The translations under genes were made by a program, and so were the position numbers. Below the pieces are notes generated by a model. That model saw nothing but the letters and a program-made list of their open reading frames with translations, had not been told where the DNA came from and did not search any database. This document shows positions 45,699 through 56,879 of a stretch of DNA of 64,000 bases, in pieces; position 1 is the first letter of the stretch, and the number at the start of each line of letters is the position of its first letter. Source of the stretch: Prostheceraeus crozeri (Eukaryota; Platyhelminthes; Polycladida; Euryleptidae); contig CAJQUW010014352.1 of assembly GCA_907163375.1 (NCBI GenBank), positions 124,001 through 188,000 of the forward strand, written 5' to 3'.

Positions 45699-46334
45699 CT
45701 AACTGTGAACCGAGAAAACTGTCATTGGTTCAGCGGAATTAGGTATGATATTTGTTCGAAATCGAAGTCGTTCCGGACATTCCTGGGTTAGATCAATAAA
45801 TAGATAGCCATGTGGTTTCTTTGTTACATCTTCATATATTTTTGAAAGTACTTTAGGTTGTTGAGGTAATATCTGTCTACTGAGATGATGTATCTGACTG
45901 CTATCTCTTGGATTTTTAAATATTGCCAAATAATGTGTATTCAAACTTCTAGTTCTTTGCTCTTTCCCTCCATCGAAGATGTTTTGGGTGATGTAGATAA
46001 TAAAAGCTTCCCTATGATGTGCAGTTTGAATGAACATTTCAGTTACATCCTTTGAAGATTTCCTTTCACGTAATAGATCATCTAATACTAGTAAGTCACC
46101 TGCTTTGATATCCTCAGTTGATGGCAACCCTTGCTTCACCTCATAACCTTTCTGGCGAAGTGCAGAATGTAGTTGTGATTGAAATATTCCATAATACCAT
46201 TTGACTCTCTTAATTTCCTTGTTAAACATTTCATTTCTATATTGTAGCAATTCAGTTACAAATGTAGTTTTACCGGACTGACTTGGTCCAGCGACACACA
46301 TTGTGCGATCAGTGAATAGACGAAAATCTGTCAT
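45699..46334 (-). CDS. FtsK/HerA-type packaging ATPase-like protein (fossil part)
   Basis: A P-loop (AGPSQSGKTTF) near residue 14 and a Walker B strand (LLVLDDLL) near residue 80 are followed by an AFIIYITQN sensor strand and LFIDLTQECPERLRFRTNI near the end. The length of about 211 residues and the motif spacing match the genome-packaging ATPases of Polintons and adintoviruses, which drive DNA into capsids. It is the only part of the surrounding cluster that I can name. Confidence 0.65.
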   Translation of the reverse strand: MTDFRLFTDRTMCVAGPSQSGKTTFVTELLQYRNEMFNKEIKRVKWYYGIFQSQLHSALRQKGYEVKQGLPSTEDIKAGDLLVLDDLLRERKSSKDVTEMFIQTAHHREAFIIYITQNIFDGGKEQRTRSLNTHYLAIFKNPRDSSQIHHLSRQILPQQPKVLSKIYEDVTKKPHGYLFIDLTQECPERLRFRTNIIPNSAEPMTVFSVHS

Positions 46335-47951
46335 CTTATAATTCCATTAACATTAAACTCATCATCCCGCTAATTTTGCTTAGAACAACAAAACAGACAC
46401 ATGTTCCAGATCACGTTTATTTACATTCAGAATAGAAACTTTCAAGTTACATTTACAAATTAAAACATTTACAAATTAAAACATTTGTGTTTCCTCATCA
46501 CAATTAGGATTATAGAAAGTTTTCAAGTCAGCATCTTGGCGCTTCAACTTCAATTTAGGATTCCCATCTTTAGATTTCCGCCCTCGCTTTTTGCTCTCTT
46601 CCTTCCCATCACTTGAAGTAGTCTTATCAATGTTAATTAAACATTTATCAATTGGTAGTGGTTCATAGACTATTTGAAGAACCTTCATTTGTAAAGATGC
46701 GACTTTACCAGTCGAACCATGTGAGCCAATATAAAGTCCGGTAACGTGCACTAGCCCATATAACCCCGTTTGAGATCCTCACATTCCATCGCGTTTGTAA
46801 AGAGATCGAATGCTTGAAAATGATCTGATAGTTTTAAAAACAGTGTGTCGAATTCCGGCAATTCCTTGTAACCAACTCCTTCCTCTAATGCCTTTCTCCA
46901 ATGAGTGGGAGCACTTTCAGGCAGCTCAACATATTCTTTCGCGAAAGAGTCAATAGTTTTAAGAATCACCTGTTTAAGAATCACCTGTATTATCATTAGT
47001 GATGGTTAATTTTTGATCTATGATGCAACTGCCTAATCAAAATCCGTTGTTCAAAATACAAAAATCAATTTCAGGGATACAAGTATGAACCTATTAAATA
47101 AAGCGGCGATCATTATTGAGTCACTTTAGTCCTTAGTTAACGCAAAGATGCAATAATTCTCAAAAGCATAATACAACTCCATATGCAGTTAAGTGTCACG
47201 ATGAAGTTCCTTCAGCCTACCCTCGTGTCTCTGAATTTTCTTCCATATTGTTAGCGAATTTCCAATTTAATGACATACCCTAATAAGCAGAGGGTTTTTG
47301 TTGCATCAGCAAGATCAGACCACCGAGTCTTAACACCAGAATTGTCAACAAAAAGTACAACTTAGAATGGTCATGGTATCAATTTTGATACCGCAGACAT
47401 TTTCGAGATGGCATGCTCTGGTTGGGAAGATAGAAATGTTATATTTCCATCCCCATGCTTTCACTTACTATTTTGTATTGCTTTAGTTTTTATCACATTT
47501 CTCAGATTATAAACATAGATATGCCTAACATCATTGTTACAGTTAATGTAGTTTATTTTACGTAATTTATCATATTACACAGAGAAATTTGAAATGCAGA
47601 ACTCGGCGGAATTTGTAGCATCATTTTTCAGCAGATTTTCCTTGGAATTGCAAGTGTGATCCGATGTTGTTACATTTGACAATAGCGAATGAAAGGTAGC
47701 CTTTAGTAAATTCTTCTGTGCAATGCTTCCTCTTTCACGTGAAAAGTGATAGAAGTACCGTCTCCGAAGACATGTTTGCTCATATTTCTCTTGCTTTTGA
47801 TCTTAGGATAATTATAACCGTGACATGCATTCTATTAAAAATATTTTGTTTGCATTTCCCCTTGAGAAATGTGAGGATATCATTTGTGTCTTTTCCTTTC
47901 AGGTGTCTGGATAAAGATCTGGAGCTACTTCAATGACTTCCTAGGTCTTAA

Positions 47952-48314
47952 CAACGTGGTGACAATTTCACCCTTCACTTCCCGAGTCCTCCGTCTGTGA
48001 AGGATCTCCGACTCCGCTTATCGAGGGAAATGAAACGCTCCGTTCAGGACGTTGTGTTGAGCAGGCGTGTCGGCATCTGTGAAGGTGTTGAAGTATACAA
48101 AATTTCTGGAGTTCATCATCATGAAGACTTTGCTGACACTGCAGGCAGATACTATTCCTCTTATGAAGTGGAAAACCTCAGAATTGACTTCCTCAATGAC
48201 GACGACTCCTTCCTAATAGCAAGCCATTGGAAGAACACAATTATCGCCTCTCCTCCAGGTAAAAGCTTTGTATTTCGCGTTATCGGAACGCTTGCATGGA
48301 ATGCTGTCTGTTAA
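47952..48314 (+). CDS. hypothetical protein, copy B of 41370-41732
   Basis: Encodes the same residues as copy A across the whole frame. The only nearby difference noticed is a single base upstream (GAGCTA for GAGCTG). Function unknown. Confidence 0.35.
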   Translation, partial: QRGDNFTLHFPSPPSVKDLRLRLSREMKRSVQDVVLSRRVGICEGVEVYKISGVHHHEDFADTAGRYYSSYEVENLRIDFLNDDDSFLIASHWKNTIIASPPGKSFVFRVIGTLAWNAVC

Positions 48315-49255
48315 TCGTTAACGACTGTTTTATTGAATGAATTTCCTAATGAATACTCTTCAGATGCAAGAGTTGCATCCTCAGACGTAAAACACAAACA
48401 CAGGCCGTCATTTCACTCAATGTCAGGAATCATGAGCAGGCCTAATTCACATTCGCCGACATCAATTTTGCATCTCAATTACTTTTATTTGCGGTCATTC
48501 CGAGGAAAATTCCCACATCATGCTGACTTCGCAAGTTGTCCACATGATCCCAAAACTTCTTTGGAGATTCGATGCACTATCTGGTCTGTTGTTAAGGACT
48601 GGTTCTTAACCGCAGTTGTTTGAAATTCTTGCTTATGATTGAACAAAGAGCAAAGTATTGCGCCAAGTCTGACAAAGGATTTCCTGTCCCTACATTCAAA
48701 ATGATTCATTGAACTTTTGCACTTCATCGCCAAAGTCAAGCTGGTAGCCCAATTGATGGTCAGGAACAGGAGGCTGCTACTTATGGTCATGGTGAAAAAA
48801 TTCACTTTCTCTCCTATATATTTATTGACCGATAGTAAGTTAAAATAAGTATGTACAATAATTAATTGTATAATGTACAATAATACATAATAAACAATAA
48901 TTTATTGTACATACTTATTTTACTTCCTATCGATACACGTAGTGCTGGCGAACAAAGCAATTGCTTATAAAACTTAGCCTATCCCAATTACGGGATACAC
49001 AGTTCATTGTTGATAAACAATTATATTTAAAGATTACAAAAGGTCGATTAGCTGATTATCATAGAGAGCAATGGATATCCTCCGCAAAAAACAGCCATTC
49101 TGGGCTAAATTATTTGGAGTTATGCCTGTTTGAGGATACTATTAAGTCATATCTAAATGTTGATATCGATTATAACTATATCAATATCATACTGAAGTTT
49201 AGAGCATTAAACCAAAACTTAGAAGTTGCCACAGGCATTTATGGAAATCGTTTAA

Positions 49256-51829
49256 CACTAGAAGCGCCGATGAGTCAATTTTGACTCATTTTGACTTTCA
49301 ACTTCAGCTTAAGCAAAGACACCGATCTTTGGCTTGATTCTTTTTGACTTTTCTTTATTTTTGATATATTTTGAAAAACCATTGAAAAATTCTCATGTGC
49401 AAGCATAATTCATGGCAAATGAAATATTTACTCAAGAAAGTCCGAATGAGTCAAAATTGACTCATTGCAAAATCGCGAACACTGCATGTTGTCCTTCAAA
49501 TTCTAACTATGTTTAGAATGCTATGTTAAAATAACGTCATCGAAGCAGAGACAGTGTTTCTTATGTTGATGCAACGGATATCTATTGCTTGATATTGACT
49601 GCTAGATTTAGTTTTTCTGTGAGTCAAGTGAAAAGCAATTGCAATGATATCTTAGCTATCTGCAGTTCGATTTTTACACCGTCGCTGAGCTACCTACGCT
49701 CTGTCAGTTTGACAATATTGGTCACGATGTCAAGACGAAGGTATGCAGCAGAGGAAGCGCTAAAGAGAACGATGGACATCGATTCAACTGATTCTGGAAG
49801 CGACAACGATAATGACTCCGACGAAAGTGACCACCCTGATTGAGATGTACTATTCGACGTTTGTCGATCATATTGATGAGATGGATTCAGTGAATATCAG
49901 TGTATTATCTGATTTTCCAACAAGTTCTGTGACAGTAGAAAGTGGAGCATCGGGGGACAGCTTGAAGTCTCGAAGTGGTGTTCTGTGGCATCTGACCTCG
50001 CAAGGATCATCAACATCTGGTCGATTTAGTCATCAAAATATTCTTCGTAGACAACCTGGTGTAAAAAACTTTGTTCGTGCTCGCGTCTCTACTGTTTCTG
50101 ATGCCTGGGAAGAAATGATCGACTCATCAATTATGGAGAAAGTTGTGACCTACAGTAAGTACACTAATGCCAATCGGTCTAGTCGGACACCAGAAATAAC
50201 GTCAGATGATTTGAAGAAGTTCATCGCTTTGCAATACGCTCGAGGATTGTATGGTCGTCATATTACAAGGGATTTTTTGTGGAGTAAGCAGTACGGAATT
50301 CAAATTTTCAAGGACACTATGCTACGTTCAAAATTTCGTTTTTTATCAAAAGTACTTCGCTTCGATCAAAAGTCAAGTAGGTCGCAACGTTCTTCTGATC
50401 GTCTTACGCATATTCGTGAAATTTACGAACGCTTTACTTCCAATTGTGCTACTAAATACACACCTGAAAGTAGTCTAACAGTAGACGAACAGCTTCTTCC
50501 GCTAAAAAGTAGATGTAAGTGGATCACGTTTATGCCACAAAAACCAGACAAATGCGGTGTGAAGTTTTGGACACTAGTCGAAGTTAGCTCAAAGTATATC
50601 GTAGCTCAAATTCCTTATCTCGGCAAAGATCCATCGGGTAGCGTTACCAGAGATCTTGCGACTAAGGTCGTCTTGGAACTCGTTGAAAAATCAGGAATTG
50701 GACCAGGCTACAACATAACTGGTGATAACTTTTTACTTCTGTGAACCTAGCACAAAAATTATACTCTAAAGGGATAAGTTATGTCGGCACATTGAGGAGG
50801 AACAGAGTTGGAGTTTGTGATAGAATGAGAAAAATGAAAAATTTGTATCAATCAGAATTTTTCTTTTGTACGAATCCTAAAGTATTGGTAGCATCATACC
50901 AATGCAAGAAAGATAAAAATGTTCTGTTGATGTCATCCATGCATAACCAACCTGTCACTGGTACTGATAACAAGCAAAAGTCAGAAATCATATCGTATTA
51001 TAATGCAAATAAATGTGGAGTCGATGTAGTTGATCAGATGACTCGACTCTATTCCACCAAAACACCTTGTCGCCGTTGGCCAATGGCAATCTGGTGTAAT
51101 ATGCTGAACATGGCTGGCATCAATAGCTGGGTTATTTATAAAAATGTGACTGGTTCTATTATTAGTTGGCGGGCATTCTTATTTGAACTCATATCGGAGC
51201 TGATTGGAGTAACGTCTTCCTATGATGAAACGAACTCTTCTGAGGATCATTTGGCTATGGCGAGACCATCTGTAGTAGGCCTACCAACACCAGTTTTGGG
51301 TAAGAGAAAACATTGCTCATCTGATGATTGCAAAAATATGACTTCAACTATTTGTTCAATCTGTCAAAAGTTAATTTGTGGTACATGCACTGCTTCGTCA
51401 ACCAAGTACGTACTTGCATCATGAAATCGTCATTAATCCGTTTTTGCTGTTTGTTTTTATCGTTCTTTGCTACAAGTGTGTTCTAACTATGAAACTACAC
51501 ACTATTCACGTGTTATGATAAAAACTTATTCATGATTCTTTCGTTTTCCCTTTGTACTCCTCCAGGGTGAACATTGCACCGAATATATTTTCGAGAGCTT
51601 CTATAGTAATCAAGGTGGCATAGAATATTCAAATTCTTAAAATGTGGCCTTCATCATGAAAATTAAGTGCTTCATTAGATTAATATTAAACAGATAAAGA
51701 AAAATCTCTCTTGTGTATAGCGCATCAGAATAATGATATTACGCAGCAAAAATAATCCAAAATGTCAAAGGAGTCAAATTTGACTCAATCGGCGTTTCAC
51801 GGGGCTTCCATAAATCGGCGCTTCTAGTG
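49256..51829 (+). mobile_element. nearly whole piggyBac transposon
   Basis: TTAA at 49252-49255 and 51830-51833; TIRs CACTAGAAGCGCCGAT and ATCGGCGCTTCTAGTG. Subterminal GAGTCAAAATTGACTC-type palindromes recur at both ends (about 49270 and 49447 at the left, 51772 at the right). Length 2,574 bp with a central transposase. Copy A of the surrounding repeat keeps the unoccupied TTAA, so the insertion came after the duplication. Confidence 0.9.
49727..51424 (+). pseudogene. piggyBac transposase, two frameshifts, all catalytic residues kept
   Basis: The N-terminus (MSRRRYAAEEALKR then an acidic, Ser/Asp-rich stretch) is in one frame to 49843. The main domain is in another (49812-50744): DAWEEMIDSSIMEKVV, TSDDLKKFIALQYARGLYGR, TVDEQLLPLKSRC with the first Asp, and GYNITGDNF with the second. 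After a frameshift in a T-run at about 50730 the rest (50741-51424) holds YVGTLRRNR, GVDVVDQMTRLYSTK with the third Asp, RRWPMAIWCNMLN, and a C-terminal zinc domain (CSSDDC...CSIC...CGTC). Domain order and length fit active piggyBac enzymes, which cut at TTAA without leaving footprints. Two small changes separate it from an open frame, so it is recently dead. Confidence 0.9.
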
Positions 51830-52599
51830 TTAATGTATGAAGAACGTCGATGTGAGCTATGCAGTGAGTCAAGGTAGAAAATTTGCATCATTTCATGATT
51901 GAATGTTCAAGATATCAGAAATTACGACAGGAACTAGCACCGATATTGTGCCACTGCGAAAGTACAACAGAGTTTTACAAGTTGATGAACACGCATATTC
52001 CAAATAATCTTAAAAGTATTGCTAAATTCCTTCAAAAAGCTAAAGAGTTGCGACAGTCTACTACTGAGAACACAAACTGAATGACATTTAGAAGCAAATT
52101 TTTTCTCCTCTCCTTCCTGAACACGATTTTTTGTTGCTGAAATTGACCGCACGCTTGAAATGTACTATTTGATGTTTGAGTTTTCATAGTTGTGTTTGAA
52201 ACACGAATGTTTTTGTTCTCATGCATGTTCTCCATCTTTTTTCATGTTTTCCAAAGTATTTGGAAATAAACATTTATTGACTTAATGACTATCGGTCAAT
52301 AGATATAAAGGAGAGAAAGTGAATTTGTTCACCATGACCAGAAGCTGGTAGCGTCTAGATAGATTAAGAAATTTTGAATGTATATGAATTGTCACATACA
52401 TGAGTTGTGTTCAATTCCTCTTCATCTCCACGATTCATAGTCCTGGGTGAATAACCCTTTGACTGCGGCAGGGAAATTCAGTGATGGTCATTCATATGCG
52501 GATGACCAGTGGACCTGTGCATAGGAAGATAAGCTGATAAAGCCATTATGAAGATGACTGAAGTAGCCACTTGAAATGTTAATAAGATCTCATCTATGT

Positions 52600-53463
52600 G
52601 AATGGGAAATTGAATTGCGTAATTCAGCGTCAACGCATTCAGTTGTATCTATTACAAATAGAGCTCCGTTCAGGGGAAGATCAAAGTGGAAAAGTGTCAA
52701 TACGGTATTCAGTACATTCCAGCAGATTGGAGACTGATCGCTACGCTATACATGAGGCAAACAGCAGTGGTAAGAGTCAACGATGAAATGTCAGAGCCCA
52801 GTGAGATTGGACGAGGTGTTAGACAAGGATGCTTAATATCACCTTTGTTGTTCAACATCTATGCGGAAGCCATGATGGAGGAAGCTCTGGAGAATGTGGA
52901 AGATGGAATCAAATTCAGTGGAGAATTTTTGCAGGCTGTGTGATTTGCGGATTACTAAGCTATGATTGCCAGCAAGGAAGAAGGTTTTCAGAAGATAATG
53001 GACAATACTGTGATTCAGAGTTACAGAATGAAGATTAATACAAAGAAAATCAAGGTCATGCGAATCAGACGGAAACCTGTCCTTGTTAGGGTTAAGGTAC
53101 AGGGTGTCGCACTTGCAAAGGTTGAGGAACTCAAGTACTTAGGAAGTCATCTGACTCCTAATGGAACTAAGATATCAGAATTCGGATTGGAATGGCGAGG
53201 ACCGTGTTCAGAAAACTGCAGTGTGTGTTGACAGGTGGAATGCGACAGGAGGTGAAAAAGAAGTTGGTCAAGACTCTGGTGTGGAGTGTAGTCATGTACG
53301 GATCCGAAACGTGGACTATGCGGAAAGCGGATATCAGGAGACTGGAAGCGTTTGAGATGTGGATCTGGATACGGATGGAGAAAGTGAAATGGACCGAGAA
53401 GCTGATGAATGCTCAAGTCCTGAGTCTTGTGAACGAAGTGCCAAGTCTACTGGATACAATTAA
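52600..53463 (+). pseudogene. RTE-like LINE RT fragment, 5' part
   Basis: Shows RGVRQGCLISPLLFNIYAEAM (RT motif), then a decayed FADx box near 52945, AMIASKEEGFQKIM, MKINTKKIKVMRI, EELKYLGSHLTPNG, LTGGMRQEVKKKLVKTLVW, YGSETWTMRKADIRRLE and WTEKLMNAQVLSLV. This motif chain is common in invertebrate EN-RT elements; RTE or a related clade is my best guess. Frame changes and stops show it is dead. It breaks off at a TTAA (53460-53463) and resumes at 56529. Confidence 0.75.
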
Positions 53464-56400
53464 CCCATTTAAGGCCGCCTATGTAAATATCGGCAAATTT
53501 TCTATAAAAACGGTGGTAAGTATTTCAGAATGTTATAATTAAGAATAATATATGATGACCAGTTCATTACAATAACCCTATCTTAGAAATTAAAGCCTCA
53601 ACGATTTCGTTACGATGGCGTCATATGATGTCAAAATATGCAAAAGCATGTTTTTTTCAAATGCAGCTTATGAATTGCTCCAAGCAATTCCTTCCGAAGT
53701 AATGAGTCATAGCTTCAGCATGAAAGCTCTCCATCATATTTCAGAGGTATTTGTCGAAACTGTGAATTAGCAAATTTAATCAAAGGCCTGCTTTATACTA
53801 CCTGTCGTTGCTGTTTGCTGTGAAATCGTTATCGTTGAAATGAGAACAAGTTCTTATATTTCGAAATTCATGTCGAGAAATTGATTCTCTTTCTGCATTG
53901 ACTCCAAATTCATGGTAGAGTTGGAGACACCTCGGTCATTCGCAATGTCCACATAAATAAAGAACATCAAGAAATGAACGCATTTGAGATTGTTTAGTAT
54001 TGTGTAGGCCTAAACAATTATTTTGTCCCGGGTAGTCATTGGTTTCTGCTACTGAGGTCATTAAGACCATCAGCATGCGTATCAAGCATCTCATAAAGAT
54101 TCTTGCCTTGCATCCAGAGAATGTTTGTCCTATCTGCGAAGATGGAAATTCCCGATATTTGCCATTATGTTGACTGCTTTTTCTGTTTACTGAAATTATC
54201 ATTCAAATCATCTTTCGTTGCAATCTGACACTGCCTTACGATGCCACTAACCTCTGAGATATCGTTTGAGAGACTTACCTCTGACACACATAAACTCATC
54301 ATCGTCTCAAAACTCTGATAAAGCATTTACTTATGGAGGTTTTGTGGCAACATTCATATACCGTGATCGTCGGCATTAGGCCTATTACATATTTCAGTAA
54401 CTTCTTCATCCATAGTTAGCAACAGCTTATTGTCTTCAGATAGCTACACAGGTTGATATAATCAAGCTAAGCCTTTATAGATATTTTAAACCAGTTTGGG
54501 CCATCTCGAGCCTCTGGCGTGTCCTTGTAGGGAGAGACGCATCGTCTACAGCCAAAGAAGTTTTGGATTGAAATTGCTCGAGTCGGAGGACATCTTTGTA
54601 TTCTATGCGCAGGCGAACTGGCACCCTGCAATGTTTATGATTAAGCTATAAGAGAAAATGCTTGAGATTTGATCTCTCTTTGACTTACTTCTGTACATGA
54701 GCTAACAAGTCTAATGTTGAGGAAAATACTACGGCAATTGACTTCGGTTGGCTTTGTGACGGGAAAGCCATAGACTATAAATAGCAACAAGCATTACAGA
54801 CTCATAGAATACACTAAGAATGCAATATCCCAATGAAATTGATCGCTTTCAGTACTCAACAAACATAAGTTTTCAAGAAAATTGATGGTATTCACCACCA
54901 TTAACTTCATTTATATTGTTCTGTATTCAACATTTGTATATCATATTACACGGTGTCACGGAGATGGCGGTTTCATTTTTGACATTTCCTAAATGATTTT
55001 TCAACGCTAAACCATGTAATTTGACCCGCAGAACACGATTTTTATGGTTAAAAAATCATTGATCGAGGGCTTTTTGAGAAAAATGCAAAAATTGAAAATG
55101 GCGGACTCTGAAACCGAAACTGCGCTCTACACATTTCCGTATCAATTTCATAATGGATTTCTCCATGCCTACCCATGTAATTTGACCTCTAGATTACGAT
55201 TTTGATAGTAAGAAAATCATTGATCGAGGGCTTTTTGAGAAAAACGCAGGGTATAGAAACTCTACATATACATGTGGGGTTATACATGTAATTGTAGGCC
55301 TACATATGAACGAATTATTCAGTGTCAAGTACACTCTATTGTGCAAATGATTGTTTACTTTGCACACATTGGTTTCATCCGCCATCATCAAAACTGTATG
55401 CAGGGCAACCTACCTATGTCACATGATTCGTTGCTGCGTGGCGACCGAGTATACAATAGTACGATAGGGAATGCATGTATCCCTGCCTTGATTGCCGTTG
55501 TTAGACAGTCTAAGGCAATGATCTAAGGCGTGTCTTCATCAAGATAGTTATAGCGGATGCATGTATTGGTGTCTTGATGAAGACATGCCTTAGATCATTG
55601 CCTTAGACTGTCTAACAACGGCAATCAAGGCAGGGCTACATGCATTCCCTATCGTACTATTGTATACTCGGTCGCCACGCAGCAACGAATCATGTGACAT
55701 AGCTAGGTTGCCCTGCATACAGTTTTGATGATGGCGGATGAAACCAATGTGTGCAAAGTAAACAATCATTTACACAATAGAGTGTACTTGACACTGAATA
55801 ATTCGTTCATATGTAGGCCTACAATTACATGTATAACCCCACATGTATATGTAGAGTTTCTATACCCTGCGTTTTTCTCAAAAAGCCCTCGATCAATGAT
55901 TTTTTAACCATCAAAATCGTAATCTAGAGGTCAAATTACATGGGTATGCATGGAGAAATCCCTTATGAAATTGATACGGAAGTGTGTAGAGCGCAGTTTC
56001 GGTTTCAGAGTCCGCCATTTTCAATTTTTGCATTTTTCTCAAAAAGCCCTCGATCAATGATTTTTTAACCATCAAAATCGTAATCTAGAGGTCACATTAC
56101 ATGGGTTAGCGTTGAAAAATCATTTAGGAAATGTCAAAAATGAAACCGCCATCTCCGTGACACCGTGATTACGCAGGTGTAACTAAAACGTTACGGTTCA
56201 AAAAAATGACGTGCCATGTCATTAATGAATATTCGAGCAAGTATAGATTGCTGTTTTCGGTATTTAATGGTTAATGAGATCACGCAAATGACATTGACAG
56301 TAAATTACATGTTAACGTTCATACACTGAGCCTTTCAGTATATTAGCAGATTGTAAGCCCATTTTTTGTCTAATCTCGTGATAAATTTTGAATTGGCGAT

Positions 56401-56528
56401 TGTTTACCTGAAAATATGTGATGAATAATGTATGGTAATCAAAATATTGCATCATATGTCGCAAGCTGGAGAAGACAGCAAATTCCGAAAAGTGCTGTAA
56501 CGAAAACGTTACACTGGCGCTAAATGGG
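53464..56528. mobile_element. non-autonomous piggyBac-type element
   Basis: TTAA at 53460-53463 and 56529-56532; ends CCCATTTAAGGCC and its near complement GGCGCTAAATGGG. A TGTAACGAAAACGTTACA palindrome lies just inside the right end (56495-56512). No transposase is encoded in 3,065 bp. It splits an RTE-like LINE whose two halves join sensibly when it is ignored. It contains the 54949-56167 palindrome. Confidence 0.85.
54949..56167. mobile_element. 1.2-kb foldback element (near-perfect palindrome)
   Basis: Two roughly 590-bp arms begin CACGGTGTCACGGAGATGG and end CCATCTCCGTGACACCGTG, meeting near 55555-55580 in a short loop. ATTA duplications flank it (54945-54948 and 56168-56171). Within each arm a block ending GATCGAGGGCTTTTTGAGAA occurs twice. 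It encodes nothing except mirror-image frames. The superfamily is unknown. Confidence 0.85.
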
Positions 56529-56760
56529 TTAAGAGGGGAAAGGCAGATGTATCGGACATCTCCTAAGACATGAGAACCTGCCACGAACAGCCTTGGAAGG
56601 TTGGATAACAGGAAAACGGCCAAGAGGAAGGCCGAAGCTTATGATGATCAGCGACATGAAGAATGGTGAGGGATGCACGGAGAGGAAGAGAAGAGCAGAA
56701 GACAGAAATAAGTGGAAGAAACTGTCATAAGAGCAGAGCTGGAAAAATTCCACTGAAATT
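56529..56760 (+). pseudogene. RTE-like LINE, 3' end of ORF2
   Basis: Reads LPRTALEGWITGKRPRGRPK, then EDRNKWKKLS and stop, the usual C-terminus of the family whose RT lies at 52600-53463. It begins immediately after the TTAA that ends the inserted piggyBac-type element. Confidence 0.75.
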
Positions 56761-56875
56761 TTTTAATTCCAATTCCAGAGCAGAAATTTCAATTCCAATT
56801 CTAATTCCAATTCCAGTCGAAACAGTTCAATTCAATTCCAATTCCAATTCCATAATGAGATTCAATTCCGATAAT
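56745..56875 (+). repeat. AATTCC simple repeat
   Basis: Irregular run of AATTCC units directly after the LINE 3' end; probably its tail or a later expansion. Confidence 0.75.
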
Positions 56876-56879
56876 TGCA

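Larger units (their letters stand above)
43500..46993. mobile_element. virus-like gene cluster, Polinton/adintovirus-like fossil (partial)
   Basis: Closely packed small frames on both strands, with little spacer and a shared divergent promoter, unlike the host genes here. The one recognised part is an FtsK/HerA-type packaging ATPase (45699-46334). Other minus-strand frames at 43551-44299, 44453-44743, 45492-45689 and 46476-46996, and one plus-strand frame at 44968-45429, are of unknown function. No polymerase, integrase, protease or terminal repeats of a full Polinton were found, so it is a partial, broken copy. The cluster lies exactly between the two 2.83-kb direct repeats. Confidence 0.6.
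48961..52080 (+). pseudogene. LINE ORF2 C-terminal end, copy B, split by piggyBac
   Basis: Same tail as 42385-42925. The first part runs to 49251; the second resumes at 51834 (ATGTATGAAGAACGTCG) with HHFMIECSRYQKLRQELAP. The split lies at the TTAA that is intact in copy A at 42676-42679. The frame of the second part is open to TGA at 52080. Confidence 0.65.
46994..52400 (+). repeat. 2.83-kb direct repeat, copy B (interrupted by piggyBac)
   Basis: Same order as copy A, starting at GATGGTTAATTTTTGATC and ending at GAATTGTCACATACAT. The extra 2,574 bases at 49256-51829 plus one TTAA account for the length difference. Confidence 0.9.

Noticed and set aside
55194-55907. Two identical small proteins on opposite strands
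   Set aside because: They are mirror images made by the palindrome, with no motif or promoter.
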